Shown one piece after another: positions 32,334 to 40,946 of a stretch of 64,000 nt of DNA. Location of the stretch: the NCBI GenBank assembly GCA_965656085.1, contig CBFHJA010000018.1, positions 19,257-83,256 on the forward strand, read 5' to 3'. This stretch comes from Aliishimia sp965656085 (GTDB lineage Bacteria > Pseudomonadota > Alphaproteobacteria > Rhodobacterales > Rhodobacteraceae). The first letter of the stretch is position 1. Each line of letters starts with the position of its first letter. The notes beneath the pieces are model-generated. The model did not search any database, was not told where the DNA came from, and was given only the letters and a program-made list of their open reading frames with translations. The translations under genes were made by a program, and so were the position numbers.

Positions 32334-33740
32334 GTGACCCAACGCAATCTCACCCGCGGCGCCGTCTGGAAGGCCCTCACCGTCATGTCCGCGCCAATGT
32401 CCTTTGGTATTCTCGCGGTGCTGAGTGTCGGGCTTGTGGATGCGTATTTCCTCGGACAACTCGGCACCGCGCCACTTGCGGCGGTGGGCTTCATCTACCC
32501 GGTGACGATCACCGTCACCTCGCTCTCCATCGGCCTCTCGGCAGGCGCCAATGCTGTGATTTCCCAAGCTGTTGGCGAAGCAAAGGATGCCGCCGCACCG
32601 AACCGCCTTGCGCTGCACAGCCTTGCCCTCGGGTTGACGCTCTCCGTCGTCGTTGCGCTCGGCCTTTGGGCGCTTGGGCCCGACATTCTCCGCCTGATGG
32701 GCGCCTCGGGCGCGCCGCTGGATGAGGCGGCGGCCTATATGCCGGTCTGGGCACTGTCTTTTCCGTTCCTTGTGGCGATGATGATCGTCAACGCCGCCTT
32801 CCGTGCCCATGGTGATGGCGCCACGGCGGCGGGCCTCATGGTGCTGACTGCCGTGATCAATCTGAGCTTGACGCCGGTGCTGATTTTCGGCGTCGGCCCC
32901 ATCTCCGGGTTGGGCACGCAAGGCGCGGCGCTGGCCACGTTCACAGGCCGCGTGGCCGCGATTGCGGTTGCGCTCTGGTATGCGCGCCGGACGGGTATCC
33001 TGCGCACCTGCGCTGCGCCGCTGGACGGGATCGCCGCGTCGCTGCGCGCCGTGCTGTCCGTGGGCCTGCCCGCAGCCTTTTCCAACGCGATCAACCCGGC
33101 GGGCCTTGCGCTGGTCACGGCGGCGGTCGCCACGTTGGGCGAGGCGGCGGTAGCGGGCTTCGGGGCGGCGACCCGCGTGCAATCCATCGCCATCGTGGCC
33201 TTTTTGGCGTTGTCGGCAGGGATCGGTCCGGTGGTGGGGCAGAACTGGGGCGCGGGCAAGCGGGAGCGGGCACAGCGCGCCGTGCTGCAAGCCTGGGGCT
33301 TTTGCGCGGTGTTCGGCCTGATGCTCGCCGCCGCGCTGACGGTTCTTGCGCCGCAGATCGCGGGCGTGTTTGCCGATGGGGCGGCGGCGGAATTTGCCGC
33401 CCGCTATCTCCAGATCGTCGGTTGGAGCCTGTTCGGATATGGCATCCTCGTGACGGCCAACGCGGCGATGAATGCCCGCTCGCGGGCGGTTTTTGCGATG
33501 AGCCTGAGCCTGTCGCGGATCGTTTTGGCCTATGTGCCGCTCGCGTGGCTTGGTGCGTCATGGGCCGGGTATGATGGCATTTTGCTGGCGGCGGTTGCGG
33601 CGAACCTGCTGGCGGTGCTTGGCGCCTTTCTCTGTGCGGCGGCGACGGGCTTGCTTCCGCGCGCCCTGCGCCGCCGAGTGTCCCCTGTTTTGAGCCGTGT
33701 TCTACCCCGCGCTTCGCCGCGTCCTGTGTCGAAAGCGTGA
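32334..33740 (+). CDS. MATE family multidrug efflux transporter
   Basis: The 468-residue protein starts with GTG at 32334, after an AAGGAGG site. Two homologous halves of six helices each are visible; characteristic motifs are SVGLVDAYFLGQLGT near residue 30 and GPISGLGTQGAALAT near 190. MATE proteins export cationic drugs and metabolites in exchange for Na+ or H+. The last 30 residues are basic and Pro/Ser-rich, probably cytoplasmic. Confidence 0.92.
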   Translation: MTQRNLTRGAVWKALTVMSAPMSFGILAVLSVGLVDAYFLGQLGTAPLAAVGFIYPVTITVTSLSIGLSAGANAVISQAVGEAKDAAAPNRLALHSLALGLTLSVVVALGLWALGPDILRLMGASGAPLDEAAAYMPVWALSFPFLVAMMIVNAAFRAHGDGATAAGLMVLTAVINLSLTPVLIFGVGPISGLGTQGAALATFTGRVAAIAVALWYARRTGILRTCAAPLDGIAASLRAVLSVGLPAAFSNAINPAGLALVTAAVATLGEAAVAGFGAATRVQSIAIVAFLALSAGIGPVVGQNWGAGKRERAQRAVLQAWGFCAVFGLMLAAALTVLAPQIAGVFADGAAAEFAARYLQIVGWSLFGYGILVTANAAMNARSRAVFAMSLSLSRIVLAYVPLAWLGASWAGYDGILLAAVAANLLAVLGAFLCAAATGLLPRALRRRVSPVLSRVLPRASPRPVSKA

Positions 33741-33814
33741 CCCCGGATGGACGCTTGGCCCGTTAGCGCTGCGAACGCGCGGGGCGGCGTTGCAAATTTT
33801 TGTGATCGCGGTGC

Positions 33815-33843
33815 TTGACTCAATTGTCGCACCTGCCTATCTC
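33815..33843 (+). promoter_or_regulatory. groESL promoter
   Basis: TTGACT (33815-33820) and TATCTC (33838-33843) are 17 bp apart, just upstream of the CIRCE element. The C before TTGAC and the CCTATCT context also fit alphaproteobacterial heat-shock sigma (RpoH) promoters, so both sigma factors may use it. Confidence 0.6.
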
Positions 33844-33850
33844 CGGCCCG

Positions 33851-33877
33851 TTAGCACTCGACTACGGTGAGTGATAA
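33851..33877 (+). promoter_or_regulatory. CIRCE element (HrcA operator) upstream of groESL
   Basis: TTAGCACTC (33851-33859), nine spacer bases, then GAGTGATAA (33869-33877). The right arm has one mismatch to the consensus GAGTGCTAA. HrcA binding here represses groESL until heat or misfolded protein titrates GroEL. hrcA itself is not in the window. Confidence 0.92.
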
Positions 33878-33936
33878 CGGGCGTGCCCAAGAGGGGCGTC
33901 CAAGGGAAAACTTTGAGCCAAGTAGGAGCTACAAAG

Positions 33937-34248
33937 ATGGCATTGCAACCGTTGCATGACCGTGTGCTGGTCCGCCGCACCGAAAGCGAAGATAAAACCG
34001 CAGGTGGGCTGATCATCCCCGACAGCGCGAAAGAAAAGCCCAGCGAAGGCGAGATCGTGGCCGCAGGCCCCGGCGCGCGCAAAGACAGCGGCGAGCTGAT
34101 CGAAATGGCTGTGAAAGCCGGCGACAAAGTGCTGTTCGGCAAGTGGTCCGGCACCGAAGTCACGATCAACGGCGAAGAGCTGCTGATGATGAAAGAGTCC
34201 GACATCATGGGCATCATCACCGACGATGCAGCGTCTGCCGCGGCCTGA
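33937..34248 (+). CDS. groES: Co-chaperonin GroES
   Basis: The protein has 103 residues from the ATG at 33937, after an AGGAG site; this start gives MALQPLHDRVLVRR, the expected N-terminus. The mobile loop (SEDKTAGGLIIPDSAKEKP) and the C-terminal DIMGI are present. It forms the seven-membered lid of GroEL. It is 59 bp upstream of groEL and controlled by the CIRCE element. Confidence 0.98.
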   Translation: MALQPLHDRVLVRRTESEDKTAGGLIIPDSAKEKPSEGEIVAAGPGARKDSGELIEMAVKAGDKVLFGKWSGTEVTINGEELLMMKESDIMGIITDDAASAAA

Positions 34249-34307
34249 AAGCCGCGGATCGTCTGATCTGATCTGTCCCTGAAAACCTGAAACAACTGGA
34301 GATCGAA

Positions 34308-35951
34308 ATGTCTGCGAAAGACGTCAAATTCGACACCGATGCCCGCAATCGCATGCTCAAGGGTGTGAACATCCTTGCCGATGCGGTCAAAGTCACCCTC
34401 GGCCCGAAAGGCCGCAACGTGGTGCTCGACAAATCCTTCGGCGCCCCGCGCATCACCAAAGACGGTGTGTCTGTCGCGAAGGAAATCGAACTGGAAGACA
34501 AGTTCGAGAACATGGGCGCGCAAATGGTGAAGGAAGTCGCTTCCCGCACCAATGATGAGGCCGGCGACGGCACCACCACCGCGACCGTTCTGGCCCAAGC
34601 CATCGTCAAAGAGGGCATGAAGTCCGTTGCTGCTGGCATGAACCCGATGGACCTCAAGCGCGGCATCGACCTCGCGACCACCAAGGTCGTCGAGGCCATC
34701 AAAGCGGCCTCGCGCGAAGTCAGCGACAGCGCCGAAGTCGCGCAGGTCGGCACCATCTCGGCCAACGGCGAAGCAGAAATCGGCCAGCAGATCGCCGACG
34801 CGATGCAGAAAGTCGGCAATGAAGGCGTGATCACCGTCGAAGAGAACAAGGGTCTCGAGACCGAGACCGATGTCGTCGAAGGCATGCAGTTCGACCGTGG
34901 CTACCTCAGCCCGTACTTCGTGACCAATGCCGACAAGATGACCACCGAGCTTGAAGACTGCATGATCCTGCTGCACGAGAAAAAACTCTCCTCGCTGCAG
35001 CCGATGGTGCCGCTCCTTGAGCAGGTCATCCAGTCGCAAAAGCCGCTCCTCATCATCGCTGAGGACGTGGAAGGTGAAGCGCTCGCAACCCTCGTTGTGA
35101 ACAAACTGCGCGGCGGCCTGAAAATCGCAGCCGTCAAGGCACCGGGCTTCGGCGACCGCCGTAAGGCCATGCTGCAGGACATCGCGATCCTGACGGGTGG
35201 TCAGGTCATCTCCGAAGACCTTGGCATGAAGCTCGAATCCGTGACCATGGACATGCTCGGCACCGCCAAGCGCGTCTCGATCACCAAAGACGAGACCACC
35301 ATCGTCGACGGTGCGGGCGAGAAAGCGGAAATCGAAGCGCGTGTCAGCCAGATCCGCGGCCAGATCGAGGAAACCACCTCCGATTACGACCGTGAGAAGC
35401 TGCAAGAGCGCGTGGCCAAACTGGCTGGCGGTGTTGCCGTGATCCGCGTCGGCGGCATGACCGAAGTGGAAGTGAAAGAGCGCAAGGACCGTGTGGACGA
35501 CGCGCTGAACGCAACCCGCGCCGCCGTGCAAGAAGGCATCGTTGTGGGCGGCGGTGTCGCTCTGGTGCAAGCCGCCAAGTCGCTCGACGGTCTGACCGGC
35601 GAGAACAACGACCAAAACGTCGGCATCAGCATCGTGCGCAAGGCGCTTGAGTCCCCGCTGCGCCAGATCGCTGAGAATGCTGGCGTCGATGGTTCCGTGG
35701 TTGCGGGCAAGATCCGCGAAAGCGACGACCTGAAGTTCGGCTTCAACGCGCAGACCGAAGAATATGGCGACATGTTCAAGTTCGGCGTGATCGACCCGGC
35801 CAAAGTCGTGCGCACCGCGCTTCAGGACGCAGCGTCGATCGCAGGCCTGCTGATCACCACCGAAGCGATGGTGGCGGACAAGCCGCAGAAAGAAGGCGCG
35901 GCACCTGCCGGTGGCATGCCCGACATGGGCGGCATGGGCGGCATGATGTAA
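34308..35951 (+). CDS. groEL: Chaperonin GroEL
   Basis: The 547-residue protein is full length, with the apical-domain and ATP-site motifs (VTLGPKGRNVVLDKSFG near residue 29, DGTTTATVLA near 87) and the Gly-Met-rich tail ending GGMGGMM. It folds cytoplasmic proteins with GroES at the cost of ATP. It is the second gene of the CIRCE-controlled operon, and is followed by a palindrome at 35956 and a terminator at 36063. Confidence 0.99.
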   Translation: MSAKDVKFDTDARNRMLKGVNILADAVKVTLGPKGRNVVLDKSFGAPRITKDGVSVAKEIELEDKFENMGAQMVKEVASRTNDEAGDGTTTATVLAQAIVKEGMKSVAAGMNPMDLKRGIDLATTKVVEAIKAASREVSDSAEVAQVGTISANGEAEIGQQIADAMQKVGNEGVITVEENKGLETETDVVEGMQFDRGYLSPYFVTNADKMTTELEDCMILLHEKKLSSLQPMVPLLEQVIQSQKPLLIIAEDVEGEALATLVVNKLRGGLKIAAVKAPGFGDRRKAMLQDIAILTGGQVISEDLGMKLESVTMDMLGTAKRVSITKDETTIVDGAGEKAEIEARVSQIRGQIEETTSDYDREKLQERVAKLAGGVAVIRVGGMTEVEVKERKDRVDDALNATRAAVQEGIVVGGGVALVQAAKSLDGLTGENNDQNVGISIVRKALESPLRQIAENAGVDGSVVAGKIRESDDLKFGFNAQTEEYGDMFKFGVIDPAKVVRTALQDAASIAGLLITTEAMVADKPQKEGAAPAGGMPDMGGMGGMM

Positions 35952-35955
35952 ACCC

Positions 35956-35979
35956 GTCCTGTTTGCATGTAAACAGGAC
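35956..35979 (+). repeat. 9-bp-stem palindrome directly after groEL
   Basis: GTCCTGTTT and AAACAGGAC flank GCATGT just four bases after the groEL stop. No T-tract follows, so it is likely an mRNA-protecting hairpin ahead of the true terminator at 36063. Confidence 0.6.
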
Positions 35980-36062
35980 TGTGTGAGCGCCCCGTGACAG
36001 GCTCTTTTCGAAGAAAAGATGCTGAGAACGGGGTGTAGCCCCCATCCGCAGACAAAGCAAAA

Positions 36063-36086
36063 GGCAGCCCCCCGGGCTGCCTTTTT
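36063..36086 (+). terminator. Intrinsic terminator of groESL
   Basis: GGCAGCCC (36063-36070) pairs with GGGCTGCC (36074-36081) and is followed by five T residues (36082-36086). AAAA precedes the stem, so it may work in both directions. Confidence 0.88.
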
Positions 36087-36312
36087 CATGGCACGCACAG
36101 TGCCGCGAGCCCCCTCTCACGCCGCCCCATACAGACGCTGCGATTCGGGTCCGGGGCCGAGCGCGCCGCCCGTGAGCCTGGTCCAGAGGAAAGATCAGGC
36201 AGAGTGATGCGCGCGCAGGTAGAAAAGCAGGCCGCAACCTCACCGTCCCGACCGGCTATCCTTGAAAAGTGACCTGTGACTGTTATTGTCCACCAAAATT
36301 CAGGAGGGGTAT

Positions 36313-37011
36313 ATGACAAATATCAAGACACTCACCGCAACCGTCGTTTTCGCTGCTGGCGTTGGCTTCGCTGGCGCTGCAGGTGCGGCTTCGCTCGGCA
36401 CTTTGTCGACACCGTTCTTCCCGGGCGACGGGAACTCGAACACCAACTTTGTGATTGATACCAATGACGCCGAGAACATCGAAATCGGGGTAAAGGCAAA
36501 GGCTGGGTTCCAAGGCGATGTGCCGAACGACGGCGTAAACACATATTTTGTGGATACGGGGTCGCGGACACACCCGACGCTTGGGTTTCAACAGGGGCTG
36601 GCGAAATGGAACCTCGAATGGTCAGTGAACGTGGGTAGTGCGCCGATCAGCGACTATGACATTTTCTTGACGTTGGATTTCAACCCGGCAGCCGGGAATA
36701 CCGATCTTGCGGTGTTTGATTTCAACCTGCCGACACCACTTACGGATTCTCTGGTACAATCCTCGCAGAACCTCGGATTTGATTTTTGGGCACTTTCGGG
36801 TGTTCCAAACGCGGGCGGATTTGATGTCAACGCACAAGGCGAATATTTCATTGGTCTGGACGTGTTTGAAAAGGGGACGACCACCTCTTTGGCGTCCGTT
36901 TCCGCATTTGTGAATGCAGCCGCCCCCATCCCTGTACCCGCCGGTCTGCCGCTGGTGCTGGGCGGCCTTGGCGCGCTCTACGCGATGAAGCGGCGCAAGC
37001 AGCGCGGCTGA
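36313..37011 (+). CDS. VPLPA-CTERM-type secreted protein 1 (choice-of-anchor-like)
   Basis: The protein has 232 residues from the ATG at 36313, with AGGAGGGG upstream. An N-terminal Sec signal (to about residue 26, ...GAAGAAS) precedes a beta-rich domain with no named family that I recognise. The C-terminus reads IPVPAGLPLVLGGLGALYAMKRRK: motif, hydrophobic helix, basic tail, i.e. a PEP-CTERM/VPLPA-CTERM exosortase sorting signal. The protein is probably processed and exported with exopolysaccharide. The matching exosortase is not in the window. GC is a little lower than the neighbours'. Confidence 0.82.
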   Translation: MTNIKTLTATVVFAAGVGFAGAAGAASLGTLSTPFFPGDGNSNTNFVIDTNDAENIEIGVKAKAGFQGDVPNDGVNTYFVDTGSRTHPTLGFQQGLAKWNLEWSVNVGSAPISDYDIFLTLDFNPAAGNTDLAVFDFNLPTPLTDSLVQSSQNLGFDFWALSGVPNAGGFDVNAQGEYFIGLDVFEKGTTTSLASVSAFVNAAAPIPVPAGLPLVLGGLGALYAMKRRKQRG

Positions 37012-37068
37012 GCCCCGGCGGTGCGAGCGGATGCTCGGTTAACGCCGCATTTACCAAGATGAGACAAG

Positions 37069-37851
37069 ATGGAGGGCATGATATGTCTGCCCTCCATTTC
37101 TTTTCGGCCCGCCAACCGCAAGCGCGCAGCACGCCCTTTCGCCGCCTATCTGGTCTCCTCCCTTCTGACAGCACAGACCGCACTGGCCTCCGAAGCCTGT
37201 AGCACCGACGCGATGATCGTCTTCGACGGCTCGGCCTCCATGTCCGAAGCCGCCGCGCCCGGATCCCGCAGCACGCGCATCGAGGACGCTCGCGCCGCGA
37301 TGGCCCGCGCCATGCCGTTCATCGCGCCTTACCGCAAGGTCGGTCTGCTGATCTACGGCCCCGGCGCTCCGGCCGGGCTGGCCGGAGCCTGCACCGGGAT
37401 CGACCTGCGCTTCGCTCCTGAGCCCGAGGCCGGGCCGCGGATCCAGCAAGAGGTTCACCGGATAGAACCGGCTGGGCTGACAGCACTCACTGACGCTGTG
37501 CGGCAGGCGGCGGAGGTGCTGGACTATCTCAGCAAGCCCGCGCTGATCGTGCTGGTGACCGATGGCAATGAGACCTGTGGCGGCTCGCCCTGCCAGTTGG
37601 GCGCCGAACTGTCTGGCGCGGCGCGCGACCTGACGGTGCACGTGATCGGCTTCCATGTCCGAGCGAGCGATTTCACCCATAACGACAAGGTCGGCGATGG
37701 CGCGACCGCCGCCGAGTGCCTCGCCGCACTGAATGGCGGGCAATACACCCACACCGACACGGTTGAGGCGCTCGCCGAGGCACTACAGGACACGCTGGGC
37801 TGCGACGAGATTTCCGGCCTTGTCAGAGACGTTAACGTGCGCCCGGCTTGA
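37069..37851 (+). CDS. Exported von Willebrand factor A domain protein
   Basis: The frame gives 260 residues from the ATG at 37069; an ATG at 37078 is an alternative. An N-terminal signal ends around residue 40 (LTAQTALASEA). The vWA domain follows with the metal-ion site motif DGSASMS near residue 51, a Thr in GLTALTDAV near 138, and VTDGNETCGG near 165. Cys pairs are consistent with a periplasmic or secreted protein. It lies between two VPLPA-CTERM proteins on the same strand, suggesting a surface-associated group. Its ligand is unknown. Confidence 0.85.
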   Translation: MEGMICLPSISFRPANRKRAARPFAAYLVSSLLTAQTALASEACSTDAMIVFDGSASMSEAAAPGSRSTRIEDARAAMARAMPFIAPYRKVGLLIYGPGAPAGLAGACTGIDLRFAPEPEAGPRIQQEVHRIEPAGLTALTDAVRQAAEVLDYLSKPALIVLVTDGNETCGGSPCQLGAELSGAARDLTVHVIGFHVRASDFTHNDKVGDGATAAECLAALNGGQYTHTDTVEALAEALQDTLGCDEISGLVRDVNVRPA

Positions 37852-38085
37852 CCGTTCAGGTGGGTTATCAACCTCTACAATCAAAGCTAGAAAGTTGGTT
37901 TTGGCGTGGAAAAGCTGCGTTGATCGTCTCAACAGAGTGTTGACGGGTTGGAACTATTTTTCCTACCAATATTGCGAGCACAGTATATCAGTGCTGCGCT
38001 TTGGTCCGGCGCTTTCGCCAGTTGGGCTTTGGGTAGGCCCTGAACAGGGACCATTTAAAGCAAAGACGAGGGTGAGGGACATCCA

Positions 38086-38694
38086 ATGAAGAAACTGATC
38101 ATCGCAGCGGCGCTGGCGCTTTTCGGCACAGCGCAGGCACAGGCTGCGACCTACGACTACTCCTTTTCGGGGAATTTTGAGCGGTGGTTTAGCGGCACCG
38201 ACAGCACGGGCACGGTCCGCGGTCCTTACACGGGTCCGTTCTCCGGGAATTTTACCTATGACAGCGATCAGAACGCGATCACCGACTGGGATGTAACGAT
38301 GGATTTTCGATACAACAGCGGCACGATTGAAACGATCAACTTTTTCGAAGGAGGGGATCGTCACCGCACCGATCTGTCTGCCACCCGTGTGACATTCCGG
38401 TACAGCTACAATTTTGCTTCCTCTCCTTTGCAAAACCGCATCCGTCTGTATTTGGACGACAGTTCCAGCTGGGGCGACACGACCGTGACCTTCGACTATG
38501 TTTGGGGCGATGTGGACACGTTCACAGGCGGGCGCGGTTTTGTGGGCACATCACCTCATAACAACGACACGGGTGCCGACCCGGTTGCGATCGTCGCAAG
38601 CGCGGCTCCGGTTCCGCTCCCGGCGGGCTTGCCCCTTGCGGTGGCGGGACTTGGGGCGCTCTGGGCGCTCGGGCGCACGCGCCGCTCGGCCTGA
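38086..38694 (+). CDS. VPLPA-CTERM-type secreted protein 2
   Basis: The 202-residue protein begins MKKLIIAAALALFGTAQAQA, a signal peptide cleaved near residue 20. The mature part is rich in Thr, Ser and aromatic residues and looks beta-stranded; I recognise no named domain. The C-terminus is a clear VPLPA-CTERM signal: APVPLPAGLPL, a hydrophobic helix (AVAGLGALWALG), then RTRRSA. It is the second such protein in 2.4 kb and is followed by a terminator. A lower-GC 230-bp leader precedes it. Confidence 0.82.
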   Translation: MKKLIIAAALALFGTAQAQAATYDYSFSGNFERWFSGTDSTGTVRGPYTGPFSGNFTYDSDQNAITDWDVTMDFRYNSGTIETINFFEGGDRHRTDLSATRVTFRYSYNFASSPLQNRIRLYLDDSSSWGDTTVTFDYVWGDVDTFTGGRGFVGTSPHNNDTGADPVAIVASAAPVPLPAGLPLAVAGLGALWALGRTRRSA

Positions 38695-38720
38695 CCCAGA
38701 GACTCAAACCAGATTGTGAA

Positions 38721-38748
38721 AAAGGGGCGCGGTCTCGCCGCGCCCTTT
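38721..38748 (+). terminator. GC-rich hairpin terminator after VPLPA-CTERM protein 2
   Basis: AAAGGGGCGCGG and CCGCGCCCTTT pair (one bulged G) around TCTCG, 27 bp after the stop at 38694. The right arm ends CCCTTTCC rather than in a long T-run, so it is a probable rather than ideal terminator. Confidence 0.65.
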
Positions 38749-38788
38749 CCATTTGCGGCTGCGCCGTGAAAGGCTCTAGCCTGCGCCT

Positions 38789-39613
38789 ATGCGCCTGTTT
38801 CTGCTCACCGCCCTCACCATGGTGGCCTTTGCCTCCAACTCGCTTCTGAACCGCGCGGCGGTCGAGGGTGGCCATGCCGATGCGGCGAGCTTTGCCGTGA
38901 TCCGCGTGCTGTCCGGGGCGGTGATGCTCGCGGCGTTGCTTGTGGCCCGCCAAAGCCCCGTCCCGCCTCTAAGAGCCGCGCGCTGGGGCGGCGGGCTTGC
39001 GCTCGCGGTCTACATGATCGGCTTTTCTCTGGCCTATATCAGCCTTGATGCCGGGCTCGGTGCGCTCTTGCTCTTCGGTACGGTGCAGATCGCACTCTTT
39101 GCCCAAAGCGCCCTGACCGCGCAGAAGCCGACCGCGATGCAATCGCTTGGCGCTCTGGTGGCTTTCGCGGGGCTGGCGCTGGTGCTCTGGCCCTCGGAGG
39201 GCGCGACCGGCACGCTGCTGGGGGCGGGGGCGATGATCGCGGCGGGGCTCGGCTGGGCCGGCTACACGCTTGCAGGGCGCGGCGCGCAGGACCCGCTCGC
39301 GGTGACCGCGCTGCATTTCGCGCTCTGCCTGCCCATGGTCGCGGGGCTCCTGCTCCTCGCCGACACGCAGATCACGCCCCTCGGCTGGGCGCTCGCGATC
39401 ACAAGTGGCGCGGTGACCTCGGGTCTTGGCTATGCGCTTTGGTACGCGGTGCTGCCCGGCCTGCCCGGTGCGCGGGCGGCGGTGGTGCAACTCAGTGTCC
39501 CGGTGATCGCGATCATCCTTGGCGCGCTGCTGCTGGGCGAAGCGCTGTCGCTGCGCATTGCCCTTGCGGCGGGTCTGGTTCTGGGCGGGATCGCGCTGGC
39601 TTTGCGCAAGTGA
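38789..39613 (+). CDS. DMT superfamily transporter (EamA family)
   Basis: The 274-residue protein consists of two EamA repeats of five helices each (ten in all), with Gly/Ala-rich segments such as ITSGAVTSGLGYALWYAVLPGLPGA near residue 205 marking the second repeat. EamA proteins export amino acids, nucleotides or other metabolites. It is convergent with the Nudix gene (7-bp gap). The substrate cannot be read from sequence. Confidence 0.88.
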   Translation: MRLFLLTALTMVAFASNSLLNRAAVEGGHADAASFAVIRVLSGAVMLAALLVARQSPVPPLRAARWGGGLALAVYMIGFSLAYISLDAGLGALLLFGTVQIALFAQSALTAQKPTAMQSLGALVAFAGLALVLWPSEGATGTLLGAGAMIAAGLGWAGYTLAGRGAQDPLAVTALHFALCLPMVAGLLLLADTQITPLGWALAITSGAVTSGLGYALWYAVLPGLPGARAAVVQLSVPVIAIILGALLLGEALSLRIALAAGLVLGGIALALRK

Positions 39614-39620
39614 CGCGGTC

Positions 39621-40091
39621 TCAGCGCAGGATTGGCTCCAGCGCATCGTAGAACACAGGCGCGCTTTCCGGCCCGAAGGCAATCTCGGCGAGGCTGTCGG
39701 GCTTCACGCGGAGCCCGTCCATCTCGTCCCGGGTCACCCAATGCCATTGATCCACGATATTCTCGGGGTCCTGCCACTCGGGATGGGTGTCCCCCGCGAG
39801 AATGCGGGCACGGAAATAGATATCGACCTGATGGAAGGTCCCGCCGGGGTCATGAAACTCGTTCACAAGGCACACCTGTCCCACCGCGATTGTGAGACCG
39901 GTCTCCTCATAGACCTCGCGGCGCAGATTGCCCGGCAGGGATTGGTGCGGCTCGACCCCGCCCCCCGGCGCGCAGAGCAGATCGCTCTTGCCACCCGGCC
40001 ATGCGTTGACGAGCAAGAGCCGTCCGGCGCGCAGGATCACGGCGCGCACGGCGAGACGGACGGGGCGGGGCGGGTTTGACGCTGCGTGCAT
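39621..40091 (-). CDS. Nudix hydrolase with a Glu-to-Gln change in the Nudix box
   Basis: The protein has 156 residues from the ATG complementary to 40089-40091, after an AAGGAA site. The Nudix box is GGGVEPHQ...RREVYEETGL near residues 54-77. The catalytic RE..EE part is intact, but the first Glu of the consensus G-x5-E is Gln. Nudix enzymes cleave nucleoside diphosphates linked to another moiety. The change affects a position that usually helps box geometry rather than the main metal ligands, so activity may remain. Confidence 0.87.
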   Translation of the reverse strand: MHAASNPPRPVRLAVRAVILRAGRLLLVNAWPGGKSDLLCAPGGGVEPHQSLPGNLRREVYEETGLTIAVGQVCLVNEFHDPGGTFHQVDIYFRARILAGDTHPEWQDPENIVDQWHWVTRDEMDGLRVKPDSLAEIAFGPESAPVFYDALEPILR

Positions 40092-40130
40092 ACGGTTCCT
40101 TAATGGCTGCAGGCACATTATCTGACACCC

Positions 40131-40946
40131 ATGCTAACCCGAACGCTCCTTCTTGTCGCATCTGCCCTGACAGCGCTCACCCTCGCTGCCGGGTCTGGTG
40201 TGGCGCAGACATCGGCGCAGGCGGACGGCCCGGTCCCGGGGCGCTGCGTTGTACTCCTGCACGGGCTCGCGCGCACCGAGGCCAGCTTCCTGCTCATGCA
40301 AGAGGCGCTCGAAGCGGATGGCTGGCGCGTGGTGCGCCCCGGTTATCCCTCCACCGAAGCCCCCATCGGGGAACTCATGGAGCGCACCCTGCCCGATGCG
40401 GTCGCGGCTTGCGGCACTGGGCGGGTGGATTTCGTGACCCATTCCATGGGCGGTATCCTGCTGCGGCTCTGGGCCGGGGACGAGGGCAATCCGCGCATTG
40501 GCCGCGTTGTCATGCTCGGGCCGCCCAATCAGGGCAGCGAGATCATCGACGAATTCAAGGACTGGGCCGGGTTTGACTGGATCAACGGCCCGGCGGGCTA
40601 TCAGCTCGGCACCGGACCGGACAGCCTGCCACGCCGCCTGCCGCCCGTGCCCTTCGCGCTTGGCGTGATCGCCGGGGACCAATCGCTGAACCCGTTCTAT
40701 TCCTCGCTCTTGCCGGGGCTGGACGATGGCAAGGTCTCGGTCGCTTCGACCAAGGTCACAGGCATGGACGACCATATCGTGTTGCCGGTCACGCACACCT
40801 TCATGATGAACAACGCCCGCGTGATCGCCCAGACGGTTGAATTCCTGCAAACCGGGCGCTTTGACCGGACCATGAGTTGGATGGATGCGGTGCTTGAACG
40901 GCTGGGCTGCGAGGACGGGGCCTGCGTGGGGTTGGATCTCGAATGA
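40131..40946 (+). CDS. Exported alpha/beta-hydrolase (lipase-like)
   Basis: The 271-residue protein has an N-terminal signal peptide (to about residue 26, ...GSGVAQT). The oxyanion segment VVLLHGLART lies near residue 40, the nucleophile elbow THSMGG near 103, and a late His in LPVTHTF near 222. The architecture resembles triacylglycerol lipases/acyltransferases acting in the periplasm. Its stop overlaps the start of phnM by four bases, an odd pairing for a periplasmic enzyme and a cytoplasmic one. Confidence 0.86.
   Translation: MLTRTLLLVASALTALTLAAGSGVAQTSAQADGPVPGRCVVLLHGLARTEASFLLMQEALEADGWRVVRPGYPSTEAPIGELMERTLPDAVAACGTGRVDFVTHSMGGILLRLWAGDEGNPRIGRVVMLGPPNQGSEIIDEFKDWAGFDWINGPAGYQLGTGPDSLPRRLPPVPFALGVIAGDQSLNPFYSSLLPGLDDGKVSVASTKVTGMDDHIVLPVTHTFMMNNARVIAQTVEFLQTGRFDRTMSWMDAVLERLGCEDGACVGLDLE

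Noticed and set aside
33837..36098. 753-residue ORF on the minus strand across groES and groEL
   Set aside because: It is the antisense frame of highly conserved groESL in high-GC DNA; it has no family features and no ribosome site.
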